This document shows positions 25,250 through 34,369 of a stretch of DNA of 64,000 bases, in pieces. The stretch covers positions 310,001 through 374,000 of the forward strand of contig NZ_CP036515.1 of NCBI RefSeq assembly GCF_004323635.1. Reading direction: 5' to 3'. The number at the start of each line of letters is the position of its first letter. Position 1 is the first letter of the stretch. This DNA is from Lichenihabitans psoromatis. GTDB taxonomy: Bacteria; Pseudomonadota; Alphaproteobacteria; Rhizobiales; Beijerinckiaceae. The position numbers were made by a program, and so were the translations under genes. The notes below the pieces were generated by a model. That model was not told the origin of the DNA. It was given only the letters and a program-made list of their open reading frames with translations, and did no database searches.

Positions 25250-25969
25250 ATGATGGCGGACCCGGTCGTTGAACTCGATGACGTCCATGTAAGTCTCGGA
25301 CGCGGAGCCGCCAGGGTTCATATCCTCAGGGGCGTGAGCCTGAGCATCCCGCGCGGCCAAGCCGTGGGCCTCACCGGCCCGTCCGGTTCGGGCAAATCCA
25401 CGCTGCTGATGGTGCTGGCGGGGCTTGAGCGCGCCCAATCCGGAACCGTGACGATCGACGGCACCGTTCTCAACCGCATGGACGAGGATGCACTAGCCCG
25501 GTTTCGTGGCGCGCGGATCGGCATCGTGTTCCAATCGTTCCACCTGATCCCGACCATGACGGCGCTCGAAAACGTCGCCGTGCCGCTCGAACTCGCCGGC
25601 GATCCCAAAGCTTTCGACAAGGCGCGCGCCGAACTCGCGTCGGTGGGGCTCGGCGAGAGGTTCTCGCATTATCCGGCGCAACTCTCCGGCGGCGAGCAGC
25701 AGCGTGTCGCGTTGGCTCGCGCCCTCGCGCCGAACCCCTCCATCATCGTGGCGGACGAGCCGACCGGCAATCTCGACGATGCGACGGGACAGTCGATCAT
25801 CGATCTGATGTTCGCGACCCGCCGCGATCGCAATGCCACGCTGATCCTCGTGACCCACGACACCGACCTCGCGGCGCGCTGCGATCGCTCGATCCGCCTG
25901 CGTTCGGGCCTGATCGAGCCTCAGGCGACCCAGTCGGCAGATGCGGCGACACGCGTTGCGGCCCAATGA
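25250..25969 (+). CDS. ABC transporter ATP-binding protein (YbbA/LolD-like)
   Basis: A 239-residue ATPase with Walker A GPSGSGKST, signature LSGGEQQRVALARAL and Walker B IIVADEPTGNLD followed by LILVTHD. This LolD/MacB-type subfamily works with FtsX-like permeases; the next gene is exactly such a permease and overlaps by 4 bp (ATGA). The YbbA/YbbP/TesA neighbourhood suggests handling of lipids or hydrophobic compounds at the inner membrane. The start shows ATGATG; the first ATG is used. It is divergent from the arylesterase gene. Confidence 0.93.
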   Translation: MMADPVVELDDVHVSLGRGAARVHILRGVSLSIPRGQAVGLTGPSGSGKSTLLMVLAGLERAQSGTVTIDGTVLNRMDEDALARFRGARIGIVFQSFHLIPTMTALENVAVPLELAGDPKAFDKARAELASVGLGERFSHYPAQLSGGEQQRVALARALAPNPSIIVADEPTGNLDDATGQSIIDLMFATRRDRNATLILVTHDTDLAARCDRSIRLRSGLIEPQATQSADAATRVAAQ

Positions 25970-28563
25970 CGGCCGCCTCGCTGCCCCGCGCAACGCCTGG
26001 TCGAACAGGGTCGTCGCTCGCGACGGTTCTCCGGCTTGCTGTCCGTGACCTGCGCGGCGGGCTGAGCGGGTTCTGGATTTTTCTCGCCTGTATCGCGCTA
26101 GGCGTGACCGCCATCACGGGCGTCGGCTCGGTCGCGGACGGCTTGGCGGAGGGGCTTGCTGTTCAGGGTCGCACGATCCTCGGCGGGGACGCCTCCTTCT
26201 CCCGGGTCGGAGCATTGTTGAGCCCGGAGGAGACCGCGCTCATCTCCGCTCGTGGTCGAACCTCGACGATTGGCGAAGTCCGCGCCATGGCGCGGCGGGC
26301 CGATGGCAATGCCACGCTCATCGACATCAAGGCGGCAGACGCGAGCTACCCGCTCGTCGGATCCGTGACGCTCGACCCACCTCAACCCCTTGCGGCCGCG
26401 CTCGACAAAGGCCCGGATGGCCTCTTCGGTATCGCGGCGGACGCCACGATTGCGGTGCGGCTCGAGAGCAAGATCGGCGACATTCTCGATATCGGCACCG
26501 GCCGTTTCGTGCTGCGCGCCACCTTGCGCCAGGAGCCGGACAAGCTTGCGGGCGGCATCGCACTTGGCCCGCGCGTGCTCATGTCGGCCGATGGCCTGCG
26601 GGCCGCCGGCCTTGCGGGTCCCGGCTCCCTCGTGCGCTGGACCACGCGCGTGGAACTCGCCAAGGCCGATGCGGCCCCGGTTGGTGACGCCGATCTCACG
26701 CGGTTCGTCGACACCGCCAAGGCGGCTTTTCCTCAAGCCGGATGGGACATTCGCACCCGCCGCAACGTCTCGCCGGAATTCGACCGCAACCTTGGACGGT
26801 TCACCCAGTTCCTGACCCTCGTCGGTCTCACCTCTCTGGTGATCGGCGGAGTCGGCGTTGCCAATGCGGTGCGAGCCACGGTCGAGCGGAAGCGCGCCAG
26901 TCTCGCGATTCTGAAATCGCTCGGCGCGCCCGGCGGGCTCGTCTTCGCCATCAGTTTGACGCAGGTGCTTGCAGTCGCGGCTGTCGGCATCCTGGCCGGT
27001 CTTGCGGCGGGCGCGGCGCTGCCTTTCGTGATCCTGGCTCTGTTTGGGCAATATATTCCGTTCCCGCTCGACCCGTCCGTCTATCCTCGCGAGTTGCTGC
27101 AGGGCGCGCTCTATGGCTTCCTGACCACCCTGGCATTTTCGCTCGGCGCCCTCGGCCGAGCGCATGACATTCCGGTTTCGGCTCTGTTTCGCGATCAGAT
27201 CGACCCTGACCAGACGCGCCTTCGACGCCGGTATCAGATCTACGTCGGCCTCGCTGTCGCGGCATTGATCGGAACGGTGTTTCTTTTCACGCCCGACTGG
27301 CGGCTGTCGGCCATCTACATGGGGGCCACGCTGGTGGCGTTCGGCTTGCTCCGGCTCGTCGCTTTAGCCTTGATGCGGCTCGCGCGCGCCCTGCCCCATC
27401 CGCGCCGGATGGAAACCCGGCTGGCGCTCGGCAACATTCATCGGCCCGGCGCGCTCACGCCCTCCGTCGTGCTATCGCTTGGCCTCGGGCTCGCGCTTCT
27501 TGTCACGCTGACGCTGATCGACGTGAATATTCGCCGACAGATCGCCGATGCGGGTACCGGTGACGTGCCGAGCTTCTTCTTCGCCGACATCCCGAGCGAC
27601 CAGCAGGACGCGTTCAAGCAATTCGTGACGACCCACGCGCCGGGCGTCAGCGTCGCAGCCGTCCCGATGATGCGCGGCCGGATCGTGGCGCTGCGGGGCG
27701 TGCCGGTGGCGCAGATCAAGCCGAAGCCGGGATCCGCCTTCGCGCTCGAAGGCGATCGCGGCATCACCACCTCGGATGTCGTGCCGGATGGCTCGACCCT
27801 GACGTCCGGCGCATGGTGGCCGGTCGGCTATAGCGGGCCGCCGCTCGTGTCCTTCGACAAAGGTCTGGCGGAGGGCCTCGGGATCGGGCTCGGCGACACG
27901 ATCAGCGTCAATGTGCTCGGGCGCACCGTCACGGCCAAGATCGCCAGTCTCCGCCAAATCGAATGGGAAAAGCTCGGCATCAACTTCTTTATGGTGTTCT
28001 CGCCCAATACATTCGCGGGGGCGCCGCATTCGGATCTCGCGACCGCAACCTTCGCCAAGGGCGGCGGCGACGCGCCGGAAGTCGCCTTGCTGAAAGCCGT
28101 GGCTGGGGCTTATCCGACCGTGACGGCGATCCGCGTGAAAGACGTGCTGCAGACGCTCGATCATCTGGTCGGCCAACTCGCCTTGGCGATCCGGGGTGCG
28201 TCCGGTGTCGCGATCGTGGCCTCGATCCTGGTGCTGGCGGGCGCCCTGGCGGCCGGCCGCCGCGCACGCGTCTATGACGCCGTGGTGCTGAAGGTTCTCG
28301 GCGCGACGCGGCGCCGGCTTTTGGCGTCGTTGCTGATCGAATATGCGATCCTCGGCGGCGCGACGGCGCTGTTCGGCATCTTGGCCGGCGGCGGGGCGGC
28401 TTACTTCATCGTGACGCGCGTCATGGATTTCGGCTTCACCTTGGCGTGGGGTCCAGCCATCGGCGCGGCGCTTTCGGCCCTGGTGCTCACGGTGGTGCTG
28501 GGTCTTGCCGGCACATGGCGCATTCTTGGCGAGAAGCCGGCTTCGTTCCTCCGCGCAAGCTGA
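25966..28563 (+). CDS. FtsX-like ABC transporter permease (YbbP family)
   Basis: An 865-residue permease with duplicated FtsX domains: an N-terminal helix (GFWIFLACIALGVTAITG) and large periplasmic region, a first three-helix core near residues 280-400, then a second periplasmic region and C-terminal core with ILVLAGALAAGRRARVYDAV, a typical FtsX cytoplasmic turn. The length matches YbbP. With the overlapping ATPase gene it forms the YbbAP transporter, which probably extracts hydrophobic molecules from the membrane rather than importing nutrients. The start overlaps the ATPase stop. Confidence 0.9.
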   Translation: MTAASLPRATPGRTGSSLATVLRLAVRDLRGGLSGFWIFLACIALGVTAITGVGSVADGLAEGLAVQGRTILGGDASFSRVGALLSPEETALISARGRTSTIGEVRAMARRADGNATLIDIKAADASYPLVGSVTLDPPQPLAAALDKGPDGLFGIAADATIAVRLESKIGDILDIGTGRFVLRATLRQEPDKLAGGIALGPRVLMSADGLRAAGLAGPGSLVRWTTRVELAKADAAPVGDADLTRFVDTAKAAFPQAGWDIRTRRNVSPEFDRNLGRFTQFLTLVGLTSLVIGGVGVANAVRATVERKRASLAILKSLGAPGGLVFAISLTQVLAVAAVGILAGLAAGAALPFVILALFGQYIPFPLDPSVYPRELLQGALYGFLTTLAFSLGALGRAHDIPVSALFRDQIDPDQTRLRRRYQIYVGLAVAALIGTVFLFTPDWRLSAIYMGATLVAFGLLRLVALALMRLARALPHPRRMETRLALGNIHRPGALTPSVVLSLGLGLALLVTLTLIDVNIRRQIADAGTGDVPSFFFADIPSDQQDAFKQFVTTHAPGVSVAAVPMMRGRIVALRGVPVAQIKPKPGSAFALEGDRGITTSDVVPDGSTLTSGAWWPVGYSGPPLVSFDKGLAEGLGIGLGDTISVNVLGRTVTAKIASLRQIEWEKLGINFFMVFSPNTFAGAPHSDLATATFAKGGGDAPEVALLKAVAGAYPTVTAIRVKDVLQTLDHLVGQLALAIRGASGVAIVASILVLAGALAAGRRARVYDAVVLKVLGATRRRLLASLLIEYAILGGATALFGILAGGGAAYFIVTRVMDFGFTLAWGPAIGAALSALVLTVVLGLAGTWRILGEKPASFLRAS

Positions 28564-28636
28564 CGACGCGGGCTCCTTCCAAACGCAGCCTGACGTGTTA
28601 TGCGATGGGCCGCACCGCATCATCGAGGAGCCTAGC

Positions 28637-30163
28637 ATGACGACCCCGCCCCGCCCCGTGATGCTGGTGATCCTCGATGGGCTCGGTCTGCGGAGCGATC
28701 GGGACGACAATGCGGTGTTACAGGCCCGCACGCCGACGCTCGATCGGCTTCGCGCCGGCGGACCGTCGGCCACATTGCGGACCGATGGTTTGAACGTCGG
28801 CCTGCCTGAGGGGCAGATGGGCAATTCCGAGGTCGGGCATCTTAACATCGGAGCCGGCCGCGTCGTGATGCAGGAGCTGCCGCGCATCACCCTGGCGGCG
28901 CAGGACGGGTCTTTGGCCCGGATTCCGACCCTCCGAGAGTTCATCACACGTCTGCAGCAGACCCGCGGTCGCTGCCATCTCGTCGGTCTCGTGTCGGACG
29001 GCGGCGTTCACTCGCACCAAACCCACGCCGTGGCATTGGCCGAGATCCTCACCCAAGCCGGGATCGGCGTCTATGTCCACGCCTTCACGGACGGACGCGA
29101 CACCCCGCCCCGGTCCGGCGCGCACTATCTCGCGGCGCTCGAAGCCGCTCTGCCAAGCGGCGCTCGGATCGCGACGGTCTGCGGACGTTTCTATGCGATG
29201 GATCGCGATAATAGGTGGGAGCGGGTCGTCCAGGCCTATGATCTTTTGGTCGACGCCAAGGGTGCTCATGCAGCCGAAGCCGGCTCCGCGATCGTGGCAA
29301 GCTATGCGGCTGGATCAGGCGACGAATTCGTCCCCGCGACCGTGATCGGCGATTATGCGGGCATGCGCGATGGCGACGGTCTGCTGTCGTTCAACTTTCG
29401 CGCCGACCGCGTCCGCGAGTTGCTGGCCGCGCTTCTCGATCCGGCTTTCATCGGCTTCCCGCGCCAGAGGCAGGTGCGCCTCGCGGCGGCGGTCGGTGTC
29501 ACGTCCTACGGCACCGAACTCGACAAGCATGTGGAAACGCTGTTTCCGCCACAGAACCTCGACAACGTTCTTGGCGCCGCGGTCGCCAAACTCGGCAAGA
29601 CGCAGCTTCGCATGGCCGAGAGCGAAAAATATCCGCATGTGACCTATTTCTTGAACGGCGGCGAGGAGACGCCTTATCCGGGCGAGGAACGCATTCTGGT
29701 GCCGTCTCCCAAAGTGGCGACCTACGATCTTCAGCCCGAGATGTCAGCACCCGAACTGACCCAGAAAGCGGTCGACGCGATCGACGGCGGGCGTTTCGAT
29801 CTGATCGTCCTGAATTTTGCCAATCCCGACATGGTCGGCCATACGGGCGATCTCGCCGCAACCGTCAAAGCGATCGAAACCGTCGACACGGGCCTCGGCC
29901 GGATTGCCGATGCCATCGCGCGGGCCGGCGGCGCCTTGCTGGTTATCGCCGATCATGGCAATTGCGAAGTGATGCGCGATCCGGTGACGGGGCAGCCGCA
30001 TACAGCGCATACGACAAATCCAGTGCCGGTGATCCTCTCGGCCGGCAACGGGCTCTCCATCACCGACGGCAAACTGGCCGATGTGGCCCCGACCTTGCTT
30101 GACCTGATGGGCGTCGTTCAACCGGCCGAAATGACCGGTCGATCGCTCATCACGCGCGTTTAG
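28637..30163 (+). CDS. gpmI: 2,3-bisphosphoglycerate-independent phosphoglycerate mutase
   Basis: A 508-residue glycolytic enzyme interconverting 3- and 2-phosphoglycerate with two Mn ions. Key motifs are the first metal site VMLVILDGLGLRSD, the catalytic serine in MGNSEVGHLNIGAGR (Ser64), SDGGVHSH, the phosphate-binding FTDGRDTPP, FNFRADRVREL, the NPDMVGHTGD metal ligands and IADHGNCEVM. Full-length and intact. ATG 28637 follows GAGGAG. It begins 73 bp after the permease gene on the same strand. Confidence 0.97.
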   Translation: MTTPPRPVMLVILDGLGLRSDRDDNAVLQARTPTLDRLRAGGPSATLRTDGLNVGLPEGQMGNSEVGHLNIGAGRVVMQELPRITLAAQDGSLARIPTLREFITRLQQTRGRCHLVGLVSDGGVHSHQTHAVALAEILTQAGIGVYVHAFTDGRDTPPRSGAHYLAALEAALPSGARIATVCGRFYAMDRDNRWERVVQAYDLLVDAKGAHAAEAGSAIVASYAAGSGDEFVPATVIGDYAGMRDGDGLLSFNFRADRVRELLAALLDPAFIGFPRQRQVRLAAAVGVTSYGTELDKHVETLFPPQNLDNVLGAAVAKLGKTQLRMAESEKYPHVTYFLNGGEETPYPGEERILVPSPKVATYDLQPEMSAPELTQKAVDAIDGGRFDLIVLNFANPDMVGHTGDLAATVKAIETVDTGLGRIADAIARAGGALLVIADHGNCEVMRDPVTGQPHTAHTTNPVPVILSAGNGLSITDGKLADVAPTLLDLMGVVQPAEMTGRSLITRV

Positions 30164-30313
30164 GCCGTTTTCGGCGGTCAAATCCCGGCAAACCGACTGT
30201 GATGTCTTCCAAAGCGCACCATATTGGAGTAGCAGGCAATCGCGGCGTCGAGTCTGCGGCGAACGATCGCCGCCCGCTTTCCCATCGACCAGCACGCTAA
30301 TCCAGGGACAATC

Positions 30314-30748
30314 TTGGCCAAGTTCAAAGACACCAATTTCACCGATCGCCAGCAGACGGCAGCTCAAGCCAAGCAGGCGCTGCTCGAAAAATTCCGTACG
30401 AAGCCGGCTGACGACGATCCAGAAGTCATCGCGCAGCGGGAAGCGCGCCGCGCGGTTGTCGAAGCGCGCGAGGCGCGTCAGGCCGCCAAGGAAGCCGAGC
30501 GCGTCGAGCGCGAACGGATTGCCGCCGAGGAACGAGCCGCAATGGAGGCTCTCGAAGCCGAGGAACGCGCCGCCCGCGCGTTGGCCGAAGAAGCCGAGCG
30601 TCTTGCCGAAGAGCAGGCGCGCGAAGCCACCAAGGCAGCCGAGGAAACGGCTCGTCTCGAACGCGCCGCCCGGATTATCGCCGACGAGGTATCCCGCAAG
30701 GCCCAGCGCGATGCGAAATATGCCGCCCGCAAAGCACGCGTGAAGTAA
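30314..30748 (+). CDS. DUF6481 family protein, highly charged coiled coil
   Basis: A 144-residue, almost wholly helical protein made of alanine, glutamate, arginine and lysine, with runs such as EAREARQAAKEAERVERERI and AEEERAARALAEEAERLAEE-type heptads. The N-terminus MAKFKDTNFTDRQQTAAQAK matches the DUF6481 family found in Hyphomicrobiales. It probably forms a long coiled coil; its role is unknown. The TTG start follows AGGGAC and I see no better start. It is convergent with the PLP lyase gene. Confidence 0.7.
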   Translation: MAKFKDTNFTDRQQTAAQAKQALLEKFRTKPADDDPEVIAQREARRAVVEAREARQAAKEAERVERERIAAEERAAMEALEAEERAARALAEEAERLAEEQAREATKAAEETARLERAARIIADEVSRKAQRDAKYAARKARVK

Positions 30749-30809
30749 GGTTGGCTGACACTGGCGAGTTCGTCGAGAACGAACCCGCGGTCCTCGGTTG
30801 CGGCGGGCG

Positions 30810-31745
30810 TTAAGCGAAGATCTGCGGGTCGACGTTTCCGCCACAGAGCAAGACACCCACGCGCTCGTCTTGGTCCGGCTGATACACGCCGGCCTGCAAG
30901 GCCGCCCAAGCGGCGGCCCCGCCGGCCTCGGTGGCGATCCGCCATTCGTCCCAAAGAGACTGACGTGCCGCGATGATCTGCTCGTCGGACACGAGCGCGA
31001 TGTGGTCGACATAGAGCTTGGCGATCGCAAGATTGAGATCGCCGGTGCGCTTGGCCCCAAGCGAATCCGCCGCGACCGATTGCACGGTCACATCAACAGG
31101 ATGCCCTGCCTGCATCGCGGCATGCAGCGCGCATGACCCGGCGGGCTCGACGCCGACGACTTTGACGCGCCCCGCGAACCAGGCCGCGATCCCGGCGATC
31201 AATCCGCCACCGCCCACCGCGATCAACACCGTATCGAGCGGTCGGAGCCGCAGGCGATCGAGATCCTCCTCCCATTCCGGCGCAATCGTTCCCTGCCCGG
31301 CCACTGTCTCGGCGGCATCGAAAGCATGGATCTGCTTCGCGCCGGACGAGGCCGCATGCGCTTCGCAGAGCGCCAGAGCGTCGGCATAGCGGTCACCCTC
31401 GACGAGCACTTCGGCGCCATAGTGCCTGATCCGCGAAATCTTCACCGGCGACGCCATCGTGGGCACGAAAATCCGCGCCGGCACTCCGAGGCTCTGGGCC
31501 GCGCAGGCCACGGCAGCGCCGTGATTGCCGCCCGAGGCCGCGATCACCCCGGCCTTCGGCACCGTCCCCGAGAGGATCGCGTTGAAGGCGCCGCGCGCCT
31601 TGAAACTGCCGGTGCGCTGGAGCGATTCGAGCTTGATTGAGATCGGCGGCCTTCCGTCCTGGGCCGCAATCTCGAACAGTGGCGTTCGTCGGAGGTGAGG
31701 CGCGATCCGTGCCCGAGCGGCCCGAATATCGTCGTGGTTCAGCAT
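30810..31745 (-). CDS. Serine/threonine dehydratase-like PLP enzyme
   Basis: A 311-residue fold-type II PLP enzyme. The Schiff-base lysine is in RTGSFKARGAFN (Lys49), with ASGGNHGAA (substrate loop), the tetraglycine phosphate loop AVGGGGLIAG and the C-terminal LLCGGNVD. It lacks the regulatory ACT domain of biosynthetic IlvA, so it looks like a catabolic threonine ammonia-lyase or a serine racemase-type enzyme. I use ATG 31745 (MLNHDDIRAARARI), the typical start of this group. It is divergent from the CitE-like gene, 84 bp away. Confidence 0.88.
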   Translation of the reverse strand: MLNHDDIRAARARIAPHLRRTPLFEIAAQDGRPPISIKLESLQRTGSFKARGAFNAILSGTVPKAGVIAASGGNHGAAVACAAQSLGVPARIFVPTMASPVKISRIRHYGAEVLVEGDRYADALALCEAHAASSGAKQIHAFDAAETVAGQGTIAPEWEEDLDRLRLRPLDTVLIAVGGGGLIAGIAAWFAGRVKVVGVEPAGSCALHAAMQAGHPVDVTVQSVAADSLGAKRTGDLNLAIAKLYVDHIALVSDEQIIAARQSLWDEWRIATEAGGAAAWAALQAGVYQPDQDERVGVLLCGGNVDPQIFA

Positions 31746-31829
31746 CACATATTCCGCGTTAGACGTTGACGTTGGTGTTCCATCGGCGCTTTGGCACGTC
31801 ATGGCAACTTCACCTGAAAGCCGACACCC

Positions 31830-32741
31830 ATGACGATCCGTCTGCGTCGCAGTGCGCTCTATGTTCCCGGATCGAACCCGCGTGCCATCGCGAAAGCCGC
31901 CACGCTCGACGCCGATGTGATCATTCTCGATCTCGAGGATGCCGTCTTACCCGACGAGAAGGTGCGGGCTCGCCAAGCGGTCGAGACCGCCGTGCGGGCG
32001 CGGGCCTTCGGGTCGCGCGAGGTCGTGGTTCGCCTCAACCACGCCACCACCCGGTGGGGCGCGGACGATCTCACGATCATCGCAGCAGCGGCCCCATCCG
32101 CAATTCTTCTGTCGAAAGTCGAAACCAGCCTCGATATCCTGAACATCGCCCGAAGCCTCGGCGACATGGGTGCGGCCAAGGATGTCCGGCTCTGGGCGAT
32201 GGTCGAAACACCAGCCGCCGTCGCGGAGATCGGGGCCTTGGCGGGCGCAGCGGCCGATCCGGCATCGCGGCTCGATGTCTTGGTGATGGGCCTGAACGAC
32301 CTCGCGCGCGCGACCCGCGTCCGGTTTGTGCCGGGCCGGGCGCCGATGCATGCGTGGCTTTCCGCTTGCGTCCTCGCGGCACGGCGCCACGGCCTCGCGA
32401 TCATCGACGGCGTGTGCAACGACCTCGACGATCCCAGCGGTCTGCGCGCCGAATGCGTCCAGGCGAGAGACTTCGGGTTCGACGGCAAGAGCTTGCTCCA
32501 CCCCGGGCAAATCGGCATCTGCAACGCTGCTTTTTCACCGACCGACGCCGATCTTTCGGAGGCTGCGGCGATCGTCCGCGCCTTTGACGAGCCGGCCAAC
32601 GCGGGCCGCGGGACGTTGCGGGTCGGCGGCCGAATGGTGGAGGTGCTGCATGCCGAGATGGCACGGGCGACCCTCGCGACGGCGGCCGCGATCACGGCCC
32701 GGAACCAAATCGAGACGCCCAACGTCAGGAGCGGGCTTTGA
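31830..32741 (+). CDS. HpcH/HpaI aldolase / CitE-like CoA ester lyase
   Basis: A 303-residue TIM-barrel lyase. RRSALYVPGSNPRAIAKAATL (two strands), DVIILDLEDAVLPDEKVRARQ and VVRLNHATTRWGADDL match the CitE/malyl-CoA lyase family. The metal-binding glutamate and aspartate appear in AMVETPAAVAEI and in the DLEDAV motif. GKSLLHPGQI is the CoA-binding signature. Likely reactions are cleavage of citramalyl-, malyl- or similar CoA thioesters in the cytoplasm. The product is not settled by sequence. The start is the ATG at 31830. Confidence 0.9.
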   Translation: MTIRLRRSALYVPGSNPRAIAKAATLDADVIILDLEDAVLPDEKVRARQAVETAVRARAFGSREVVVRLNHATTRWGADDLTIIAAAAPSAILLSKVETSLDILNIARSLGDMGAAKDVRLWAMVETPAAVAEIGALAGAAADPASRLDVLVMGLNDLARATRVRFVPGRAPMHAWLSACVLAARRHGLAIIDGVCNDLDDPSGLRAECVQARDFGFDGKSLLHPGQIGICNAAFSPTDADLSEAAAIVRAFDEPANAGRGTLRVGGRMVEVLHAEMARATLATAAAITARNQIETPNVRSGL

Positions 32742-32805
32742 CCCCGTGTCGCTTATCGCGGTAGAGAACACGGGAGAATGAATGCGATTTGGGGAGGATG
32801 AGCGC

Positions 32806-34311
32806 ATGGCGGATGAAGAGGTTCGGGTCCCCCCGGAACCGCGCCCGTTCGGCCAGGCGATGCCCAACCGCGGGAAGCCGCGTGATGCGGCCGTGATCGA
32901 GGGAACGGCCGAAGAACTCTTGCCGGCCGACGTGCGGGCCACCGACATCGCGGCGAACGATATCAAGGCCGAGCAGGATGAGACGCTCCATCGCGTCGAA
33001 TCCGCCGCCCCGACTGACGACATGCTGCGCGATGCCGGCGAACCCCCGACAGAACCCGCTCGCTCCGGCGCGTTCGGCTCGGTTCCGCCGACCGGCACAG
33101 CTTCCGGCACCGAGCGGGTGTCGACGTCACCCATGGTAGAGCCCGCGACACCGCGCCGCTCCCGCATGCCGCTCTTGCTATCGCTCCTCGGCCTTATGTT
33201 GATTCTGATGCTCGGGGCGTTGCTGTACCGTCTCTACGATCCAGCGCCCGACGACAGCGTCGCAGCTTTGACGACAGAAATGAGTGGTTTGAAGCAGCGT
33301 ATCGCGGCGCTCGAGGCCCGTCCGACTGCCGTGTCGGCCGCGCCGAACTTGGCGCCGCTGCAGGACCGCCTCAGCGCGATCGAGGGGACGGTCGCGCAGC
33401 TGAAGACCGATCTGGCCGACACGCAATCCGCACGCGACGCGTCGAAGACTGCCGCGCCGGCCGAAACAGCCGCCAATGCGGCCCCCTCAGTCGATCTCGG
33501 CCCAATTCAATCAAAGCTGGCCGACCTTGGCCAGTCCATCACGGCCCTCCAAGGCACCGTTGCGGCGCTGCCCAAGGTCGATCTCGGGCCGATCGACGCG
33601 AAAGTGGCCGATCTTGGCCAGACCGTGGCGTCGCTGCAAGGCGCAGTCGCGGCCCTGCCGCATGTCGATCTCGCGCCGCTAAGCCGCGACATCGCGGCCC
33701 TCAATCAACGCGTGACGCCGCTCGAAACGGCGCTGTCGGCGCCGAAGTCGGACGCGCGAGCGACCGAAGCGCGGCAGGAGGGGAGCGCGGCCGAAACGCG
33801 CGCAGCTCCCATCGCGGTGACGGCCCAGGTGATTGAAGGCGCGTTGCATGACGGCCGGTCGTTCATGCCGGAAGTGACGGCTTTGAAAGCGCTTGGGGTT
33901 TCCGAGAGCAATCTCGCGCCTTTGACGGCCGTGGCCGATAAGGGTGCCGCGACCGACGCGATGCTGATCACCCTGTTCGGGCAGGTTCGCGACAAGATGC
34001 TGGGCGCGGGCGCACCGAAGCCGACCGGCAATGTGCTCGACCGGATGTTGGCCAGCGCGCAAGGCTTGGTCAAGGTTCGCCCAGCCGGAGAGACGGCCGG
34101 GAACGATCCCGATGCGGTCGTGTCCCGCATCGACGCCGATCTCAACCGGGCCGACCTGAACGGGGCACTGGGCGAATGGCAGAAACTGCCGGACGATGGC
34201 AAGGCTGCATCGCAGTCCTGGGCGGATCGATTGAAGGCTCGGGTCGACGCGCAGGACGCCGCCCGCGCGATCGTGGCGGGTGCGGTCACGGCGTTCGGAT
34301 CGACGAAATGA
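32806..34311 (+). CDS. Mic60/mitofilin-like inner-membrane protein
   Basis: A 501-residue protein. A cytoplasmic, disordered N-terminal 125 residues leads to one membrane helix (MPLLLSLLGLMLILMLGALL), then a periplasmic coiled coil and a helical C-terminus. The last 90 residues, with DADLNRADLNGALGEWQKL and WADRLKARVDA, look like the C-terminal signature of alphaproteobacterial Mic60 homologues, which sit next to hemY and help shape membranes. A near-perfect 29-residue repeat (VDLGPI..ADLGQ..) occurs 2.6 times in the coiled coil. ATG 32806 has GGGGAGG eight bases upstream; ATG 32782 (GGGAGA upstream) is possible. Confidence 0.75.
   Translation: MADEEVRVPPEPRPFGQAMPNRGKPRDAAVIEGTAEELLPADVRATDIAANDIKAEQDETLHRVESAAPTDDMLRDAGEPPTEPARSGAFGSVPPTGTASGTERVSTSPMVEPATPRRSRMPLLLSLLGLMLILMLGALLYRLYDPAPDDSVAALTTEMSGLKQRIAALEARPTAVSAAPNLAPLQDRLSAIEGTVAQLKTDLADTQSARDASKTAAPAETAANAAPSVDLGPIQSKLADLGQSITALQGTVAALPKVDLGPIDAKVADLGQTVASLQGAVAALPHVDLAPLSRDIAALNQRVTPLETALSAPKSDARATEARQEGSAAETRAAPIAVTAQVIEGALHDGRSFMPEVTALKALGVSESNLAPLTAVADKGAATDAMLITLFGQVRDKMLGAGAPKPTGNVLDRMLASAQGLVKVRPAGETAGNDPDAVVSRIDADLNRADLNGALGEWQKLPDDGKAASQSWADRLKARVDAQDAARAIVAGAVTAFGSTK
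33490..33714 (+). repeat. 87-bp tandem repeat inside the Mic60-like gene
   Basis: Units begin at 33490, 33577 and 33664, each encoding VDLGPI- or VDLAPL-type starts. The first two encode 29 residues each and the third about 17. The codons differ in many synonymous and some replacement positions, so the expansion is old. It lengthens the periplasmic coiled coil in heptad-compatible steps (28 to 29 residues). Confidence 0.8.
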
Positions 34312-34369
34312 GCCGATTGCCGGCGCGCTCCCTTAAGACGAGACCGCACACCAGCAAGGTTGGACCCCG

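Noticed and set aside
32778..32801. Seven-codon leader frame ahead of the Mic60-like gene
   Set aside because: It arises from overlapping ATG codons in a purine-rich ribosome-site region and shows no attenuator-like structure.
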